A DNA stretch of 64,000 nt from Sporocytophaga sp. (GTDB taxonomy: Bacteria; Bacteroidota; Bacteroidia; Cytophagales; Cytophagaceae). The notes beneath the pieces are model-generated. The model searched no databases, was not told the DNA's origin, and worked only from the letters and a program-made list of their open reading frames with translations. The position numbers and the translations under genes are program-made. The stretch is from contig JANQAB010000002.1 in the NCBI GenBank assembly GCA_024707265.1, forward strand, positions 330,188 through 394,187, read 5' to 3'. Positions 26,879-37,273 of the stretch are shown here, piece by piece (position 1 is the first letter of the stretch; every line of letters starts with the position of its first letter).

Positions 26879-28102
26879 TTAAATTTTCATTCCTTCAAAA
26901 AACTTCAAATATCTCCTTTCTAATGCGGTTGCTTGATTCTTCTCTGGATCTCTTTTTTCTGTTAAAAGGACATAAGCGTTCATTGCTGTATTCCGGTTAT
27001 CTGTGTTCAATTTTATTTTCCATAAATATTTCTCTGCCTGCAATACTAACGGCATTTCACAAATGAATTCCATAATTCTGACTTCTCCCGGACGGAGGTT
27101 TTGGTAACTGTTTCCATCAATGGTACTGATTCCTTCGGGTATAACTACTTCATGCATTTGGTTTCCAAAATTATCCTGGACGTTTACGTCACCTTTTATT
27201 GATAATTTTTCTTTGGGGCAAAAGAATTCCTGATTGCAGAGATTGACTATTTTGCATGTCAGAATGAAGTACTGTTCATCACTGATTAATTCTCTTGGCT
27301 TTTCTCCAGGTGTATGGTCCAATTGAAATTTTACAGGTCTTATCTCTGCCGAAAGCGCTGTGATTTCAAGATTTCCCATTTTTAAGGTTTTCCCCAGTGT
27401 AACCGTCTGCTTCATAATGTTCTGAAGGTCAGAAGTCTGTTTGGATAATCGACCTCCTTCAACAGAATCTTTAACTTTTTGTAAAGAAAGAGCCTCTTCA
27501 AAGCGCAATTCTTTGATTGCTTTTGTAATCTTTTCGTCGAGCTTGTGATTTTTTAAGGTTTTTGTCGATTTCTTTTTGCCAAAATTCAGAAAGATTTTAT
27601 AATCATTTTTTTCAGAAACCACCTTGAAAATCTTTTCTTCAGAGGTAACTACTACAGGTTTTTCCTCCATCAGACTAAAAAGTGCATTTTCCGGATCTGG
27701 CATTTTACCATCATTGCCACTGATTGAATTCAGCATAAAAAAACCTAATTCCCTCATAATTTCTTCGGCATCAGGCTTGTAAAGTTTTGTATACACTATT
27801 AATGTGTCTGCGCTTTTCTCTGTTTTCAAGATTTCATATTTGTATTGTTTCCTTACATTTTTGGGAAGTTTTTTCTTAAGATAATTTTTCCTGTTTATTT
27901 CTCTTATAAATAAATCCCTTGTTTTAATCTTTTGATCTTCAAATGATAAAAGTTCATATGCATCATCAGGCCGGGACTCGATATAGGTCAGGTCAAGATA
28001 GTTTTTTACAACATCTTCCGGCTTTCGGTGACAACTGCTGAACCCCACAATATTTGATATTACAAAAAGTAAGTATAAATAAAGCTGTATTTTTTTTTCC
28101 AT
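26879..28102 (-). CDS. Lipoprotein of unknown function
   Basis: This 407-aa protein has a lipobox signal (IVGFSSC followed by HRKPED). The N-terminal part (PEDVVKNYLDLTYIESRPDDAY) resembles the cystatin-like DUF4878 type fold; a charged helical middle follows (residues about 170-230). The C-terminal 150 residues form a beta-rich domain (DEQYFILTCKIVNLCNQEFF, NLRPGEVRIMEFICEMP) like DUF4352/'telomeric-repeat' type immunoglobulin-like modules. Both comparisons are by eye. It is divergent from thrA. Confidence 0.6.
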   Translation of the reverse strand: MEKKIQLYLYLLFVISNIVGFSSCHRKPEDVVKNYLDLTYIESRPDDAYELLSFEDQKIKTRDLFIREINRKNYLKKKLPKNVRKQYKYEILKTEKSADTLIVYTKLYKPDAEEIMRELGFFMLNSISGNDGKMPDPENALFSLMEEKPVVVTSEEKIFKVVSEKNDYKIFLNFGKKKSTKTLKNHKLDEKITKAIKELRFEEALSLQKVKDSVEGGRLSKQTSDLQNIMKQTVTLGKTLKMGNLEITALSAEIRPVKFQLDHTPGEKPRELISDEQYFILTCKIVNLCNQEFFCPKEKLSIKGDVNVQDNFGNQMHEVVIPEGISTIDGNSYQNLRPGEVRIMEFICEMPLVLQAEKYLWKIKLNTDNRNTAMNAYVLLTEKRDPEKNQATALERRYLKFFEGMKI

Positions 28103-28290
28103 AACTGTTAAAAATGACCAATCGCATTCTTCCTCCTTAAAGGAGAACTCTGAAAAAATAATTAATGTTAAAGTGCCTTGTATTCTGTTGAAAATTACTC
28201 GGATATAGGGTTGTCCATAAAGATTTTTTTGATTGCATGAAATATTTTATTGGTTGGCTGGCAGGATTTTGAATTAAAAAAACTAAAAAC

Positions 28291-28321
28291 TTGGGACGGG
28301 AGGTTCAAAATCTTAACTTTG
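28291..28321 (+). promoter_or_regulatory. Promoter of thrABC
   Basis: ttg at 28291-28293, 20-nt spacer, and taactttg at 28314-28321 match the Bacteroidota -33/-7 consensus (TTG ... TAnnTTTG). The ATG of thrA is 45 nt downstream. Confidence 0.6.
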
Positions 28322-28365
28322 CCCGATTATTTATTGGATAAATTGTAATTCGGAATCTAGAGGTA

Positions 28366-30831
28366 ATGAAAATTTTAAAGTTTGGCGGGACTTCAGTTGG
28401 AACTGCAGATAGTATCAGAAAGGTAGTAGATATTCTACTTATTTATAAAAAAAAGAAGCAGGAGTTTTCCGTAGTTTTTTCAGCAATGTCGGGAATTACC
28501 AATCTGCTGATTGAGGTAAGCAAAAAAGCAGCTGAAAGTAATGAAGACTATCATGCTATTCTTAAATCCATTGAGAACAAGCATATCAATGCAGTAAAAT
28601 CACTTATAGATATAAAAGTGCAGAGCAAAGTCGTGGCTCATATCAAAATGCTTATCAATGAGCTTGAAGACCTGCTGCACGGGGTATTCCTTCTAAAAGA
28701 ACTTTCTCCGAGAACAACTGACCTTGTTGTAAGCTTTGGCGAGAGAATGTCAACTTATATTGTTTCGGAATTTATGAAGCAATCAGGCCTTGATACAGAA
28801 TTCTGCGATGCCCGTAAGCTGATCGTTACAGATAATAACTTTGGAGCTGCGATTATTGATTTCAAGGCAACAGATAAAAATATAAAAGAGCATTTTAAGG
28901 CTACCAATAAAATACAGGCTATTACAGGATTTATCAGTTCTACTGTAAAGGGTGAAACTACTACCTTGGGCCGTGGAGGTTCTGATTATACGGCTTCTGT
29001 ATTTGCCGCGGCTTTGGGAGCAGAGGAAATAGAGATCTGGACTGATGTTGATGGGGTGATGACTGCAGATCCTAAGAAGGTTAAGGGAGCTTTTACACTG
29101 CCTGCCATCTCATATGTGGAAGCAATGGAAATGTCGCACTTCGGAGCTAAAGTGATTTATCCTCCGACATTACAGCCCGCATTTAACAAAAAAATTGCTA
29201 TCTGGATTAAAAATACTTTTAATCCGGAATTTGAAGGCACATACATCAGTGCAAAAACCAAAGCCAATGATTTCCTGATCAAAGGAATCAGCTCAATCCG
29301 TGAGATTGCATTGATCAGCCTTCAAGGTAGCGGAATGATGGGCGTTCCAGGAGTTTCTGCACGTCTGTTTGGCTCTTTAGCGAAGAAAAAAATCAACGTC
29401 ATAATGATTACTCAGGCTTCTTCTGAATATTCTATCTGTTTTGCAGTAGAACCTAAAGAGGCTGAGTATGCAGCAGAGCTGATCAATGAGGAATTTGCCA
29501 ACGAAATTCAGGCAAAGAAAATTGATAATGCAATTGTAGAATATGATTTGTCTATCATTGCCATTATCGGTGAAAACATGAGAAATACACCCGGCATCGC
29601 TGGAAAATTCTTTGCTTCTTTAGGTAAAAACGGTGTTAATATTCGTGCGATTGCTCAGGGATCTTCTGAGTTAAACCTTTCGGTTGTGATAGGGGAGCAT
29701 GATTTATCCAAAGCATTAAACTCTCTGCATGAATCATTCTTCCTGTCTGATATCCGTACATTAAATGTATTTGTAGTTGGGCTGGGATTGATTGGAAGCA
29801 CCCTTTTAAAACAAATACAAAAGCAGTCATCTCAATTGCTTAAAGAAAGACTTCTGAAGATTAATATCATTGGTATTGCTAACAGCAAAAAAATGCTGCT
29901 GGATGAAAATGGCATCAATCTGAAAGACTGGAATGGAAAGCTTGAGAATGACGGAGAAAAGATGAAGATGTCTGCTTTCGTTGAGAAAATGAAAAATCTG
30001 AACCTTCAGAATTCAGTATTCGTGGACTCTACTTCAAGTAAGGATGTTGTTGAGCATTATGAAGACATTCTTAATACAAGCATTTCTATCGTAACTCCTA
30101 ATAAACTCGCGAACTCAGGATTATATAAGGATTATCAAAAGATACAGTCAGCAGCGTTCAAGCATGGGGTAAAATTCCTTTATGAAACGAACGTGGGAGC
30201 AGGGCTTCCGGTTATCAATACGCTGAAGGATCTTAAATACAGTGGAGATAAGATATTGAAAATTGAAGGTATCCTTTCAGGTACGCTTTCATTTATCTTT
30301 AACTCCTTCAAAGAAGGAACAAAATTCAGTGAGGTAGTTAAGGAAGCTAAGGAAAAAGGATATACAGAGCCGGATCCAAGAGATGATCTTAACGGAATGG
30401 ACGTTGCAAGAAAGATTTTAATATTGGCAAGGGAAGCAAACTACACTCTGGAAATTGGTGATGTAAATGTGGAGAATATACTTCCGGAGCCTTGCAGAAA
30501 GGCTAAAAGCATTGAAGACTTTTTTGTTCAGCTTGAGAAAAACAATGATGTTTTCTCCGCAAGAAGAGATGAGGCAGCGAAGAAAGGTAATGTATTAAGA
30601 TTCATTGCCACCCTTGAAAACGGCAAGGCCAGAGTAAGTCTTGAGTCCGTTGGTCCTGCTCATCCATTCTACTCTTTGAGCGGAAGTGATAATATGATTG
30701 CTTTCACAACGGAGCGATACAAGGACAGACCATTGGTGATTAAAGGTCCGGGCGCAGGTGCAGAAGTTACTGCTGCCGGCGTTTTTGCTGAGATTATCAG
30801 CATAAGCAATTATTTGAAAAGTTTTATCTAG
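28366..30831 (+). CDS. thrA: Bifunctional aspartokinase / homoserine dehydrogenase
   Basis: This 821-aa fusion catalyses the first and third steps of the aspartate family pathway. Residues 1-300 are aspartokinase (KFGGTSVGTADS, SFGERMSTY, GRGGSDYTAS, WTDVDGV). Residues about 310-465 are two ACT domains (SGMMGVPGVSARLF, GENMRNTPGIAGKFF), which bind the feedback amino acid. From about 470 comes homoserine dehydrogenase (VFVVGLGLIGSTLL, TPNKLANSG, GTLSFIFNSF) ending in KGPGAGAEVTAAGVFAE. Length matches ThrA/MetL. It is the first gene of thrABC; thrB starts 1 nt after its stop. Confidence 0.96.
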   Translation: MKILKFGGTSVGTADSIRKVVDILLIYKKKKQEFSVVFSAMSGITNLLIEVSKKAAESNEDYHAILKSIENKHINAVKSLIDIKVQSKVVAHIKMLINELEDLLHGVFLLKELSPRTTDLVVSFGERMSTYIVSEFMKQSGLDTEFCDARKLIVTDNNFGAAIIDFKATDKNIKEHFKATNKIQAITGFISSTVKGETTTLGRGGSDYTASVFAAALGAEEIEIWTDVDGVMTADPKKVKGAFTLPAISYVEAMEMSHFGAKVIYPPTLQPAFNKKIAIWIKNTFNPEFEGTYISAKTKANDFLIKGISSIREIALISLQGSGMMGVPGVSARLFGSLAKKKINVIMITQASSEYSICFAVEPKEAEYAAELINEEFANEIQAKKIDNAIVEYDLSIIAIIGENMRNTPGIAGKFFASLGKNGVNIRAIAQGSSELNLSVVIGEHDLSKALNSLHESFFLSDIRTLNVFVVGLGLIGSTLLKQIQKQSSQLLKERLLKINIIGIANSKKMLLDENGINLKDWNGKLENDGEKMKMSAFVEKMKNLNLQNSVFVDSTSSKDVVEHYEDILNTSISIVTPNKLANSGLYKDYQKIQSAAFKHGVKFLYETNVGAGLPVINTLKDLKYSGDKILKIEGILSGTLSFIFNSFKEGTKFSEVVKEAKEKGYTEPDPRDDLNGMDVARKILILAREANYTLEIGDVNVENILPEPCRKAKSIEDFFVQLEKNNDVFSARRDEAAKKGNVLRFIATLENGKARVSLESVGPAHPFYSLSGSDNMIAFTTERYKDRPLVIKGPGAGAEVTAAGVFAEIISISNYLKSFI

Positions 30832-30832
30832 T

Positions 30833-31764
30833 ATGAAAGATAGTATAAAAGTATTTGCTCCTGCTACAGTGGCAAATGTGGCTTGTGGGTTTGATGTGCT
30901 CGGCTTTGCGGTCGAGAACCCGGGTGATGAGGTAGTGCTTAAAAAAAATCAACGCCAGGAGTAAAGATTACAACAATTACGGGTGATGAAGGAAGGTTGA
31001 CAAAAGATGCGGATAAAAATACCGTTGGTGTTGCCATTTCTCGTTTTCTTAATCATCTTCAGCTAGATACAGGTATTGAGATTACACTTCATAAAAAGAT
31101 GCCCTTGGGTAGCGGACTTGGTTCAAGTGCAGCCAGTGCTGTGGCGGGGGTGTTTGCTGTAAATCAATTATTAGGTATGCCACTAAATCAGCAGGAATTG
31201 CTCCCTTTTGCTATGGAGGGTGAGAGGATTGCCTGTGGTAGTGCCCATGCTGATAACGTAGCTCCTTCATTGCTTGGAGGATTTGTTTTGATCCGAAGTT
31301 ATGATCCACTGGATGTGATTAAAATTCCTACTCCGGCAAATTTATACTCCACTATTATTCACCCTCAGGTGGAAGTGCAGACGAAAGATGCGCGTGAAAT
31401 ATTGAAGAAGCAGATCCCTTTAAAAGATGCTGTCATTCAGTGGGGGAATGTAGGTGGGCTGATTGCAGGTCTAATGTTATCGGATTACGAACTAATCGGT
31501 AGGTCTATGAAAGATGTGATCGTGGAGCCGATAAGAGCAATTCTCATTCCCGGGTTTGAAGATGTGAAGCAGGCAGCTTTAAGTGCAGGTGCACTTGGTT
31601 GTGGAATATCAGGTTCTGGTCCGTCCATATTTGCACTTAGTACTTCTGAAGGAATCGCTCATAAAGTTGGTGGTGAAATGCAAAAAGTGCTAAACTCCAT
31701 TCATATAGGAAGCGAAGTTTATATTTCTAAAATCAATAATTCAGGTCCACAAATACTGGACTAA
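30833..31764 (+). CDS. thrB: Homoserine kinase, frameshifted at an A8 run
   Basis: The GHMP kinase begins MKDSIKVFAPATVANVACGF right after thrA. The frame breaks at A8 (30941-30948): with nine A residues it continues VVLKKSTPGVKITT into the long frame, which carries the ATP motif MPLGSGLGSSAASAVAG and the C-terminal GCGISGSGPSIFAL. The corrected protein is 310 aa, normal for ThrB. A pathway gene between intact thrA and thrC is not expected to be broken, so a sequencing indel is most likely. Confidence 0.92.
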
Positions 31765-31779
31765 AATGGTCATTATAAA

Positions 31780-33045
31780 ATGAGATTATACAGTACCAAT
31801 CGTTCTGCAGCGGAAGTGTCTTTTAAAGAAGCTGTATTTAAAGGTTTGCCTGATGATAACGGTCTATTTATGCCCGTATCTATTCCTCAGTTACCATCCT
31901 CCTTTTTTGATACCATTGATAAGCTTTCTTTCCAGGAAATTGCTTTTCAGGTTACAAAAGCATTAATAGGAGATGAAATTCCTGATGCAGATCTGAAAAA
32001 GATTATTGACGATGTACTTTCTTTTGATGCGCCACTGGTAAAAGTGGAGGAAAATATTTCCGTACTTGAATTATTCCACGGACCTTCTCTTGCATTCAAA
32101 GATTTTGGAGCAAGATTCATGGCTAAGATCATGTCTTATTTCCTTCAAAAGGAAAAAAAGGAAATTCATATTCTGGTAGCGACCTCCGGAGACACAGGTA
32201 GTGCTGTAGCTCAGGGGTTTCTTGGTATGGCTGGAATTAAAGTCACTATCCTTTACCCTAGCGGAAAAGTTAGCGATATTCAGGAAAAACAATTAACCAC
32301 TTTAGGCCAGAATATAACAGCGCTTGAGGTTGATGGTACATTCGACGATTGTCAAAGACTGGTTAAAGAAGCTTTCCTGGATAAAGAACTTAACAGCAAA
32401 ATAAACCTGTCTTCAGCAAATAGTATAAATATTAGCAGACTGATCCCTCAGTCATTCTATTATTTTTATGCGTATTCAAAACTGAAGTCATTGGGGCTTC
32501 CCGTTGTCTTTTCGACGCCAAGCGGAAACTTTGGAAATCTTTGTGGTGGACTTATCGCAAAAAGAATGGGCTTGCCTATTCATAAATTTATAGCCTCTAC
32601 AAATGCTAATGATGTAGTGCCAGAATTCCTTGAAACAGGTATATTCAGTCCTCGTCCATCTGTTGCAACTATCTCAAATGCAATGGATGTCGGAAATCCC
32701 AGCAATTATGCAAGGCTTGTGGAGCTTTATGGAAAGGACCTGGGAGCTATCAAAAAGGATATTTTCGGGACAAGATACAATGATGAGGAAACTGCACAGG
32801 CAATAGAGAAAGTGTATAAAGCCGGCGGCTATATTATGGATCCTCATGGAGCGGTTGCTTATCTGGGCTTAAAAGAATATGCCAAAACAACAGGCGAAAA
32901 ATTCTCTGGAGTATTTCTGGCTACAGCCCACCCAAGCAAATTTATAGAGGTTGTTGAGGATATCATCAATAAAAAAATCGAACTTCCTGAGCGTCTTCAG
33001 TCGATTGTAAACAAGAAAAAAAGAGGCATTTCCATTAACTTCTGA
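31780..33045 (+). CDS. thrC: Threonine synthase
   Basis: This 421-aa PLP enzyme converts phosphohomoserine to threonine. PLP lysine motif FHGPSLAFKDFGARFM is at about residues 97-112, with the phosphate-binding LVATSGDTGSAVA and the later STPSGNFGNLCGG. It is the last gene of thrABC, 15 nt after thrB, and is followed by a strong terminator. Confidence 0.95.
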   Translation: MRLYSTNRSAAEVSFKEAVFKGLPDDNGLFMPVSIPQLPSSFFDTIDKLSFQEIAFQVTKALIGDEIPDADLKKIIDDVLSFDAPLVKVEENISVLELFHGPSLAFKDFGARFMAKIMSYFLQKEKKEIHILVATSGDTGSAVAQGFLGMAGIKVTILYPSGKVSDIQEKQLTTLGQNITALEVDGTFDDCQRLVKEAFLDKELNSKINLSSANSINISRLIPQSFYYFYAYSKLKSLGLPVVFSTPSGNFGNLCGGLIAKRMGLPIHKFIASTNANDVVPEFLETGIFSPRPSVATISNAMDVGNPSNYARLVELYGKDLGAIKKDIFGTRYNDEETAQAIEKVYKAGGYIMDPHGAVAYLGLKEYAKTTGEKFSGVFLATAHPSKFIEVVEDIINKKIELPERLQSIVNKKKRGISINF

Positions 33046-33117
33046 CTTCTCTGATTTGAAATCTTATTTACTTAAATCAATGTAATTTTTGAAGAGATTT
33101 AACATATTTTACTGTAC

Positions 33118-33157
33118 AGAGGGCGGGTTTTTAATTAAAACCCGCCCTCTTTTTTTA
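33118..33157 (+). terminator. Terminator of thrABC
   Basis: A 14-bp stem (agagggcgggtttt / aaaacccgccctct) with a 6-nt loop and a T7 tail. Confidence 0.9.
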
Positions 33158-33346
33158 TCTATATTCATCCTCAACGCTTTTAATTGAATTTTAATTTATA
33201 GCTGTTTGTTCTCTAATCAGCACAGGAATAAAAAGAGCATAAAAGCTTTAAAAGCCTAGATGTTACTCTTTCAGATATTTAAACTCTTGTAGTAGTCTTT
33301 TTATACCCTGTTATAGGATATTTCCATTATCTAAATTTGTTAATCA
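33158..33346. other. Intergenic region with promoter element for the XRE gene
   Basis: No gene is seen. taaatttg at 33332-33339 matches the -7 consensus and would put the transcription start within a few bases of the GTG start at 33347, so the message may be nearly leaderless. A clear -33 TTG is not seen. Confidence 0.35.
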
Positions 33347-33727
33347 GTGAGCGGCGTTGTACTAAATATAAAATCAATTAGAAAGCAAAAGGGAATAAGT
33401 CAGGAGTATCTGGCCTATCAATTAGGAATTGACTATTCAACTTATGGTAAAATTGAACGCGGAGCGATCTCTCTAACGGTAGATCGTCTGGAGAAAATAG
33501 CTTCCATTTTGGAAGTTACTGTTGAGGAAATCTTTAAATGGAAAGCTGAATCTTCTGAAAAAGAGGATATAATGAAAGCTTTGTCAGATCAGAAAAATTT
33601 GAATGAGCAATTGATACAGGAGAATGAGCGTATGAAAAAAGAGGTTGAATTACTAAAACAGCAACTTTCTGATAAGGAGAAAATTATCTTTTTGCTTGAA
33701 AATAAGTTGAATAAGGGAGAGAATTAA
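33347..33727 (+). CDS. XRE-family DNA-binding protein with C-terminal coiled coil
   Basis: This 126-aa protein has an N-terminal HTH_3 domain (residues about 6-60: IRKQKGISQEYLAYQLGIDY, then STYGKIERG and LTVDRLEKIASIL) and a C-terminal heptad-rich helix (residues about 75-122) likely to dimerise. The GTG at 33347 is the only start that keeps the whole HTH. It resembles many small regulators in Bacteroidota. Its targets are unknown. Confidence 0.8.
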   Translation: MSGVVLNIKSIRKQKGISQEYLAYQLGIDYSTYGKIERGAISLTVDRLEKIASILEVTVEEIFKWKAESSEKEDIMKALSDQKNLNEQLIQENERMKKEVELLKQQLSDKEKIIFLLENKLNKGEN

Positions 33728-33833
33728 GGAAAAGTCTCTCCTTTATGAAATTTTTTTTGATGTAATTTTTTTGTCGATTTGTAGGCATCTATGAAATATT
33801 TTTTTAACTTTAGGGAAATTAATTACTTATTTT

Positions 33834-34025
33834 ATGAATACAGGTACAATCAAATTCTTCAATGAGAGCAAAGGTTATGGTTTCATTAAAGATGAAAGTT
33901 CAAACCAGGAAATTTTTGTTCATGTGACAGGTCTTGAAGACAAAGTAAAGCAAAATGATAAAGTTGCTTTCAAAGTGGTTGATGGCAAAAAAGGCCTTAG
34001 CGCGGTGAATGTAAAGAAAATATAA
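33834..34025 (+). CDS. Cold-shock domain protein
   Basis: This 63-aa single cold-shock domain protein has the RNP1 motif KGYGFIKD and RNP2 motif EIFVHVTG. It begins MNTGTIKFFNESKGYGF. It is an RNA/ssDNA-binding chaperone; cold induction is not certain from sequence. It is preceded by a 106-nt AT-rich leader and followed by a terminator. Confidence 0.93.
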   Translation: MNTGTIKFFNESKGYGFIKDESSNQEIFVHVTGLEDKVKQNDKVAFKVVDGKKGLSAVNVKKI

Positions 34026-34055
34026 ATTATTTGATTTACATAGGCAAAAGAACTT

Positions 34056-34080
34056 AACCCGTGGCAACGCGGGTTTTTTA
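34056..34080 (+). terminator. Terminator after the cold-shock gene
   Basis: aacccg / cgggtt stem with a short loop and a T6 tail. Confidence 0.75.
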
Positions 34081-34229
34081 TTTTTTCGGTGGTCCTTCTT
34101 AAAGCTCTAGGTTTCAATTAATAAATAGAATTTTTACAATTATTTTCCGGTAGGTTACAATTTCTATTGAAATAGTATATACAATCTGGTATTTTGCCTG
34201 GATTCTATATATTAAAACCAATTTAGGAA

Positions 34230-37211
34230 ATGAATAAACCTTTATTAGTATTATTAATTTCAACATCACTTTTAGCGGTAAACCTCAGAGCATTGGCTCA
34301 AGGTTTTGCTACTCAGGATTATAAAAAGGCCCTGTGGATGACAACCAGAATGTACGGTGGGCAAAGATCCGGTGAGAACAACTGGCTAATTTCTGGACAT
34401 TTGCCGGCAGGAGTTCCTGAGACTCTGAGAGGTAAGTCTTTTATCAACGATAAGGACACAGACGGGTATGATCTTTCAGGTGGTTGGCATGACTGTGGGG
34501 ACCACGTAAAGTATGGCCAAACAGAGTTTTATTCGGCTTATATGCTTCTTAAAGCATATTCAGAGTTTCCAGCTGGATATGATGACTATTATTCATATGA
34601 ATATAAAGGCTATAAAACAGCCGGCGACTGGAGCTGGGAAGGCAAAAAGCATGACCCAAACGGAATTCCTGATATTTTGGATGAGGTAAAACATGCAACT
34701 GATTATTTTATAAAATGTACTAGAAATGCTACTACCTTTTATTATCAGGTAGGAAATAGTAATTATGACCATAATAAATGGGTAACATCTGTTAAGATGC
34801 AAACCTTGGCAGTTGGAGATGGTGGAGATCCAAGACCAGTATACAAAAATCCTAATGATGCCTCTATGCCATCCTTCTGTGGCGCTACATTAGCTCTAAT
34901 GTCAAGAATGTACAGACCTTTTGATCCTGCTTATGCTGACTTATGTTTGCAGCATGCCTTATATGCATATAGCTATGCTAAAGCGCATCCGGGTACTGTG
35001 GGTGCATTTGAAGGGGGATTTTATGGTGCAAACAAGAACTGGAAAGATGATTATGCAACAATGTGTGCTGAACTGTTCTGGGCAACTACCACCACGAGTT
35101 ATAAAGATGAAGCCTTAAAATTTACGATCCATAAAGACAATGCCGGAGCTTATGATATTACCGGAAATAATTTTGGCTTTGACTATGAAAATAATGGTGA
35201 AATTGCAATATATAACCTTGCATTGTTAGAGAAGTCCGGTGCAAAATCTACTTTTAATACTATTATCAATGACCTTTACCTGGGCAAGACACAGGCCGAT
35301 GGGCAGTTCTCTTCAGGCAATGCATCTTGGGGAGTTCTTCGTTACAATGCGAATGCAGCATTATTGGTGGCACTTTGGCAAAAACTTAATGGCACTGACG
35401 CTACCCCTCATAAATTTATTTATGACAACTTAGATTATCTTCTTGGTAAAAATTCTTCAAACTATTCATTTGTGGTTGGTTTTGGTGCAAATTCTCCAAA
35501 GCATCCTCACCATAGGAATGTTTTCCTCAATGATGAAAATCCTGCGGATGGAGGACCTAAAATGGCAATGGTTATTCCCACAAAAAACCAACAGATTGGA
35601 TTATTGGTTGGGGGCTCAAGATCGCCTTCTACTTACGTTGATCATATTGATCAGTATAGATATTCAGAAAGTGGTATTGATTACAATGCCTGCCTTGTAG
35701 GAGTACTTGGTTTTATCAACTCTAAACTTGATCCTGTAAATACTGCAAAATTTGGTAAAACAACTCCTGATTTAGGCGGAAATGGATCAATTTGTGGCAA
35801 AACAAGTCATTTGCTTCATTCAAAAGTTGCAATAGACAACGTTAAAACATTTACCTGGTTCAAAGATGGAGTTATGATCTCTCCTGCTTCAACAACTCAA
35901 AATACTCTGACAATTACTGAAGCTGGGGTTTACAAGTGCAGACTTGATTCTCTTACTTCGTGGTTTACCGAAGCAAGTGTCGAAATTCTTGGAGTATTAC
36001 CGGCAGTTAATCTTGGTCCTGATCAGGAACTTTGCACCCAGACTTCAGTTAGGCTGGATCTTGGGGTTTCAGGAGAGGGTATAACTTATAGCTGGACAAA
36101 AGACGGAAAAGCGATAAGTGGAGCTACTGCCCAAATATTTACTGCAACGGAAGCTGGAACATATGTGGGAACGATTAATGCGATCGGATGTCCTTCAAAA
36201 TCAGATAATGTTGTAATTACCTCAAAACTTTTGAGCGTTGTGAATGATACGATTTGTGAGACAGGAAAGGCCAATCTGAAAGTAAATGCTGCCAGTGGTT
36301 TTTATGAGTGGTATGCAGATGCGACAGGAGGAAGCTCACTTGCGACAGGTTTAACATATAATCCTAGCATCACTTCTTCCAAAACATATTATGTTCAGGA
36401 TGGTAATTCAATTTCTGCTACTGCCGGACCATCTTCGACATCTAATACTCTTGCATCTCCTAGTAATGTCGGAGCGATTGGAATAAAATTCACTGCTTCA
36501 AGAGCTTTTACCATAACTCAAATGAATGTATTGCCTTTTGTATATTCCTGTAATAACGGAGATTTAGTTAGGTTAATGTTTGATCTGAAACAAAACGGAG
36601 CTATTATAAAAACTTATACTCCTGGTGGTATAGTATGTAAAGGTATTCAGAACAACCCTCCGTTTAATACTTTCTATACATTGAATTTCGACACACCAAT
36701 AGAAGTTCCGAATGCAGGAACATATGAACTTATTCCTCATACTCCTATTCCAGACGGATATTCGCAACTAGTATGGTTTGAAAGCGGAGCAAACTTCTCC
36801 ACTATGGATGTAGCAGGTGTAATGGATATCACAGGCGATACAAGGGATGACAAACCAAATTCATTCCCGGGAATTTTTGATATCAAAATTCAGGTGGGTA
36901 ATGCTTGTGCCAGAACACCGGTTTATGCAGTGATAGCCCCTCAAAGTGATAAGTGCCGTGTGGTTTCATCAATTGGTGGTCCTGCTGCTAATAAACTTGT
37001 AATATTCCCTAATCCTTCTGCTTCTGAATTTATAATTGAAGCTCCTGAGAATTCTATGATCAGAGTTTATGATGAATTGGGAAGAATGGCATTTGAGACT
37101 GCTTCAAATGGAAAAACTTCTTTTGGTGAACGCCTTACCCCGGGATTCTATCATGTTGTACTCTTCAAAGAGGGTAAGATGATTAATTCAGGAAATATCA
37201 TAAAACAATAA
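34230..37211 (+). CDS. GH9 endoglucanase with Ig-like region and T9SS sorting domain
   Basis: This 993-aa secreted protein has a signal peptide (about 1-23), then a GH9 (cellulase E-type) catalytic domain to about residue 500. The base/nucleophile-activating motif is GGWHDCGDHVKYG (Asp88 and Asp91; most GH9 read DAGD), the His motif is HPHHRN, and the proton donor is Glu480 in SESGIDYNACL. Two Ig-like/PKD-like modules with paired cysteines follow (residues about 510-690), then a beta-sandwich region and the T9SS domain (VIFPNPSASEF). No CBM is evident. It should cut cellulose or another beta-glucan outside the cell or on its surface. Confidence 0.93.
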   Translation: MNKPLLVLLISTSLLAVNLRALAQGFATQDYKKALWMTTRMYGGQRSGENNWLISGHLPAGVPETLRGKSFINDKDTDGYDLSGGWHDCGDHVKYGQTEFYSAYMLLKAYSEFPAGYDDYYSYEYKGYKTAGDWSWEGKKHDPNGIPDILDEVKHATDYFIKCTRNATTFYYQVGNSNYDHNKWVTSVKMQTLAVGDGGDPRPVYKNPNDASMPSFCGATLALMSRMYRPFDPAYADLCLQHALYAYSYAKAHPGTVGAFEGGFYGANKNWKDDYATMCAELFWATTTTSYKDEALKFTIHKDNAGAYDITGNNFGFDYENNGEIAIYNLALLEKSGAKSTFNTIINDLYLGKTQADGQFSSGNASWGVLRYNANAALLVALWQKLNGTDATPHKFIYDNLDYLLGKNSSNYSFVVGFGANSPKHPHHRNVFLNDENPADGGPKMAMVIPTKNQQIGLLVGGSRSPSTYVDHIDQYRYSESGIDYNACLVGVLGFINSKLDPVNTAKFGKTTPDLGGNGSICGKTSHLLHSKVAIDNVKTFTWFKDGVMISPASTTQNTLTITEAGVYKCRLDSLTSWFTEASVEILGVLPAVNLGPDQELCTQTSVRLDLGVSGEGITYSWTKDGKAISGATAQIFTATEAGTYVGTINAIGCPSKSDNVVITSKLLSVVNDTICETGKANLKVNAASGFYEWYADATGGSSLATGLTYNPSITSSKTYYVQDGNSISATAGPSSTSNTLASPSNVGAIGIKFTASRAFTITQMNVLPFVYSCNNGDLVRLMFDLKQNGAIIKTYTPGGIVCKGIQNNPPFNTFYTLNFDTPIEVPNAGTYELIPHTPIPDGYSQLVWFESGANFSTMDVAGVMDITGDTRDDKPNSFPGIFDIKIQVGNACARTPVYAVIAPQSDKCRVVSSIGGPAANKLVIFPNPSASEFIIEAPENSMIRVYDELGRMAFETASNGKTSFGERLTPGFYHVVLFKEGKMINSGNIIKQ

Positions 37212-37223
37212 GTTCTAGTCTTT

Positions 37224-37273
37224 AAAGCAAAAAAGAGCCTTTGATTGAAAAATCAAAGGCTCTTTTTTGCTTT
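37224..37273 (+). terminator. Terminator after the GH9 gene (23-bp perfect stem, GAAA loop)
   Basis: aaagcaaaaaagagcctttg plus att pairs perfectly with its complement around a GAAA tetraloop (37247-37250). It includes a T6 run within the right arm. Confidence 0.9.

Noticed and set aside
33834..34025. Cold-shock gene leader considered as a riboswitch
   Set aside because: The 106-nt leader is AT-rich without a recognisable aptamer; a cold-responsive leader is possible but not visible from sequence alone.
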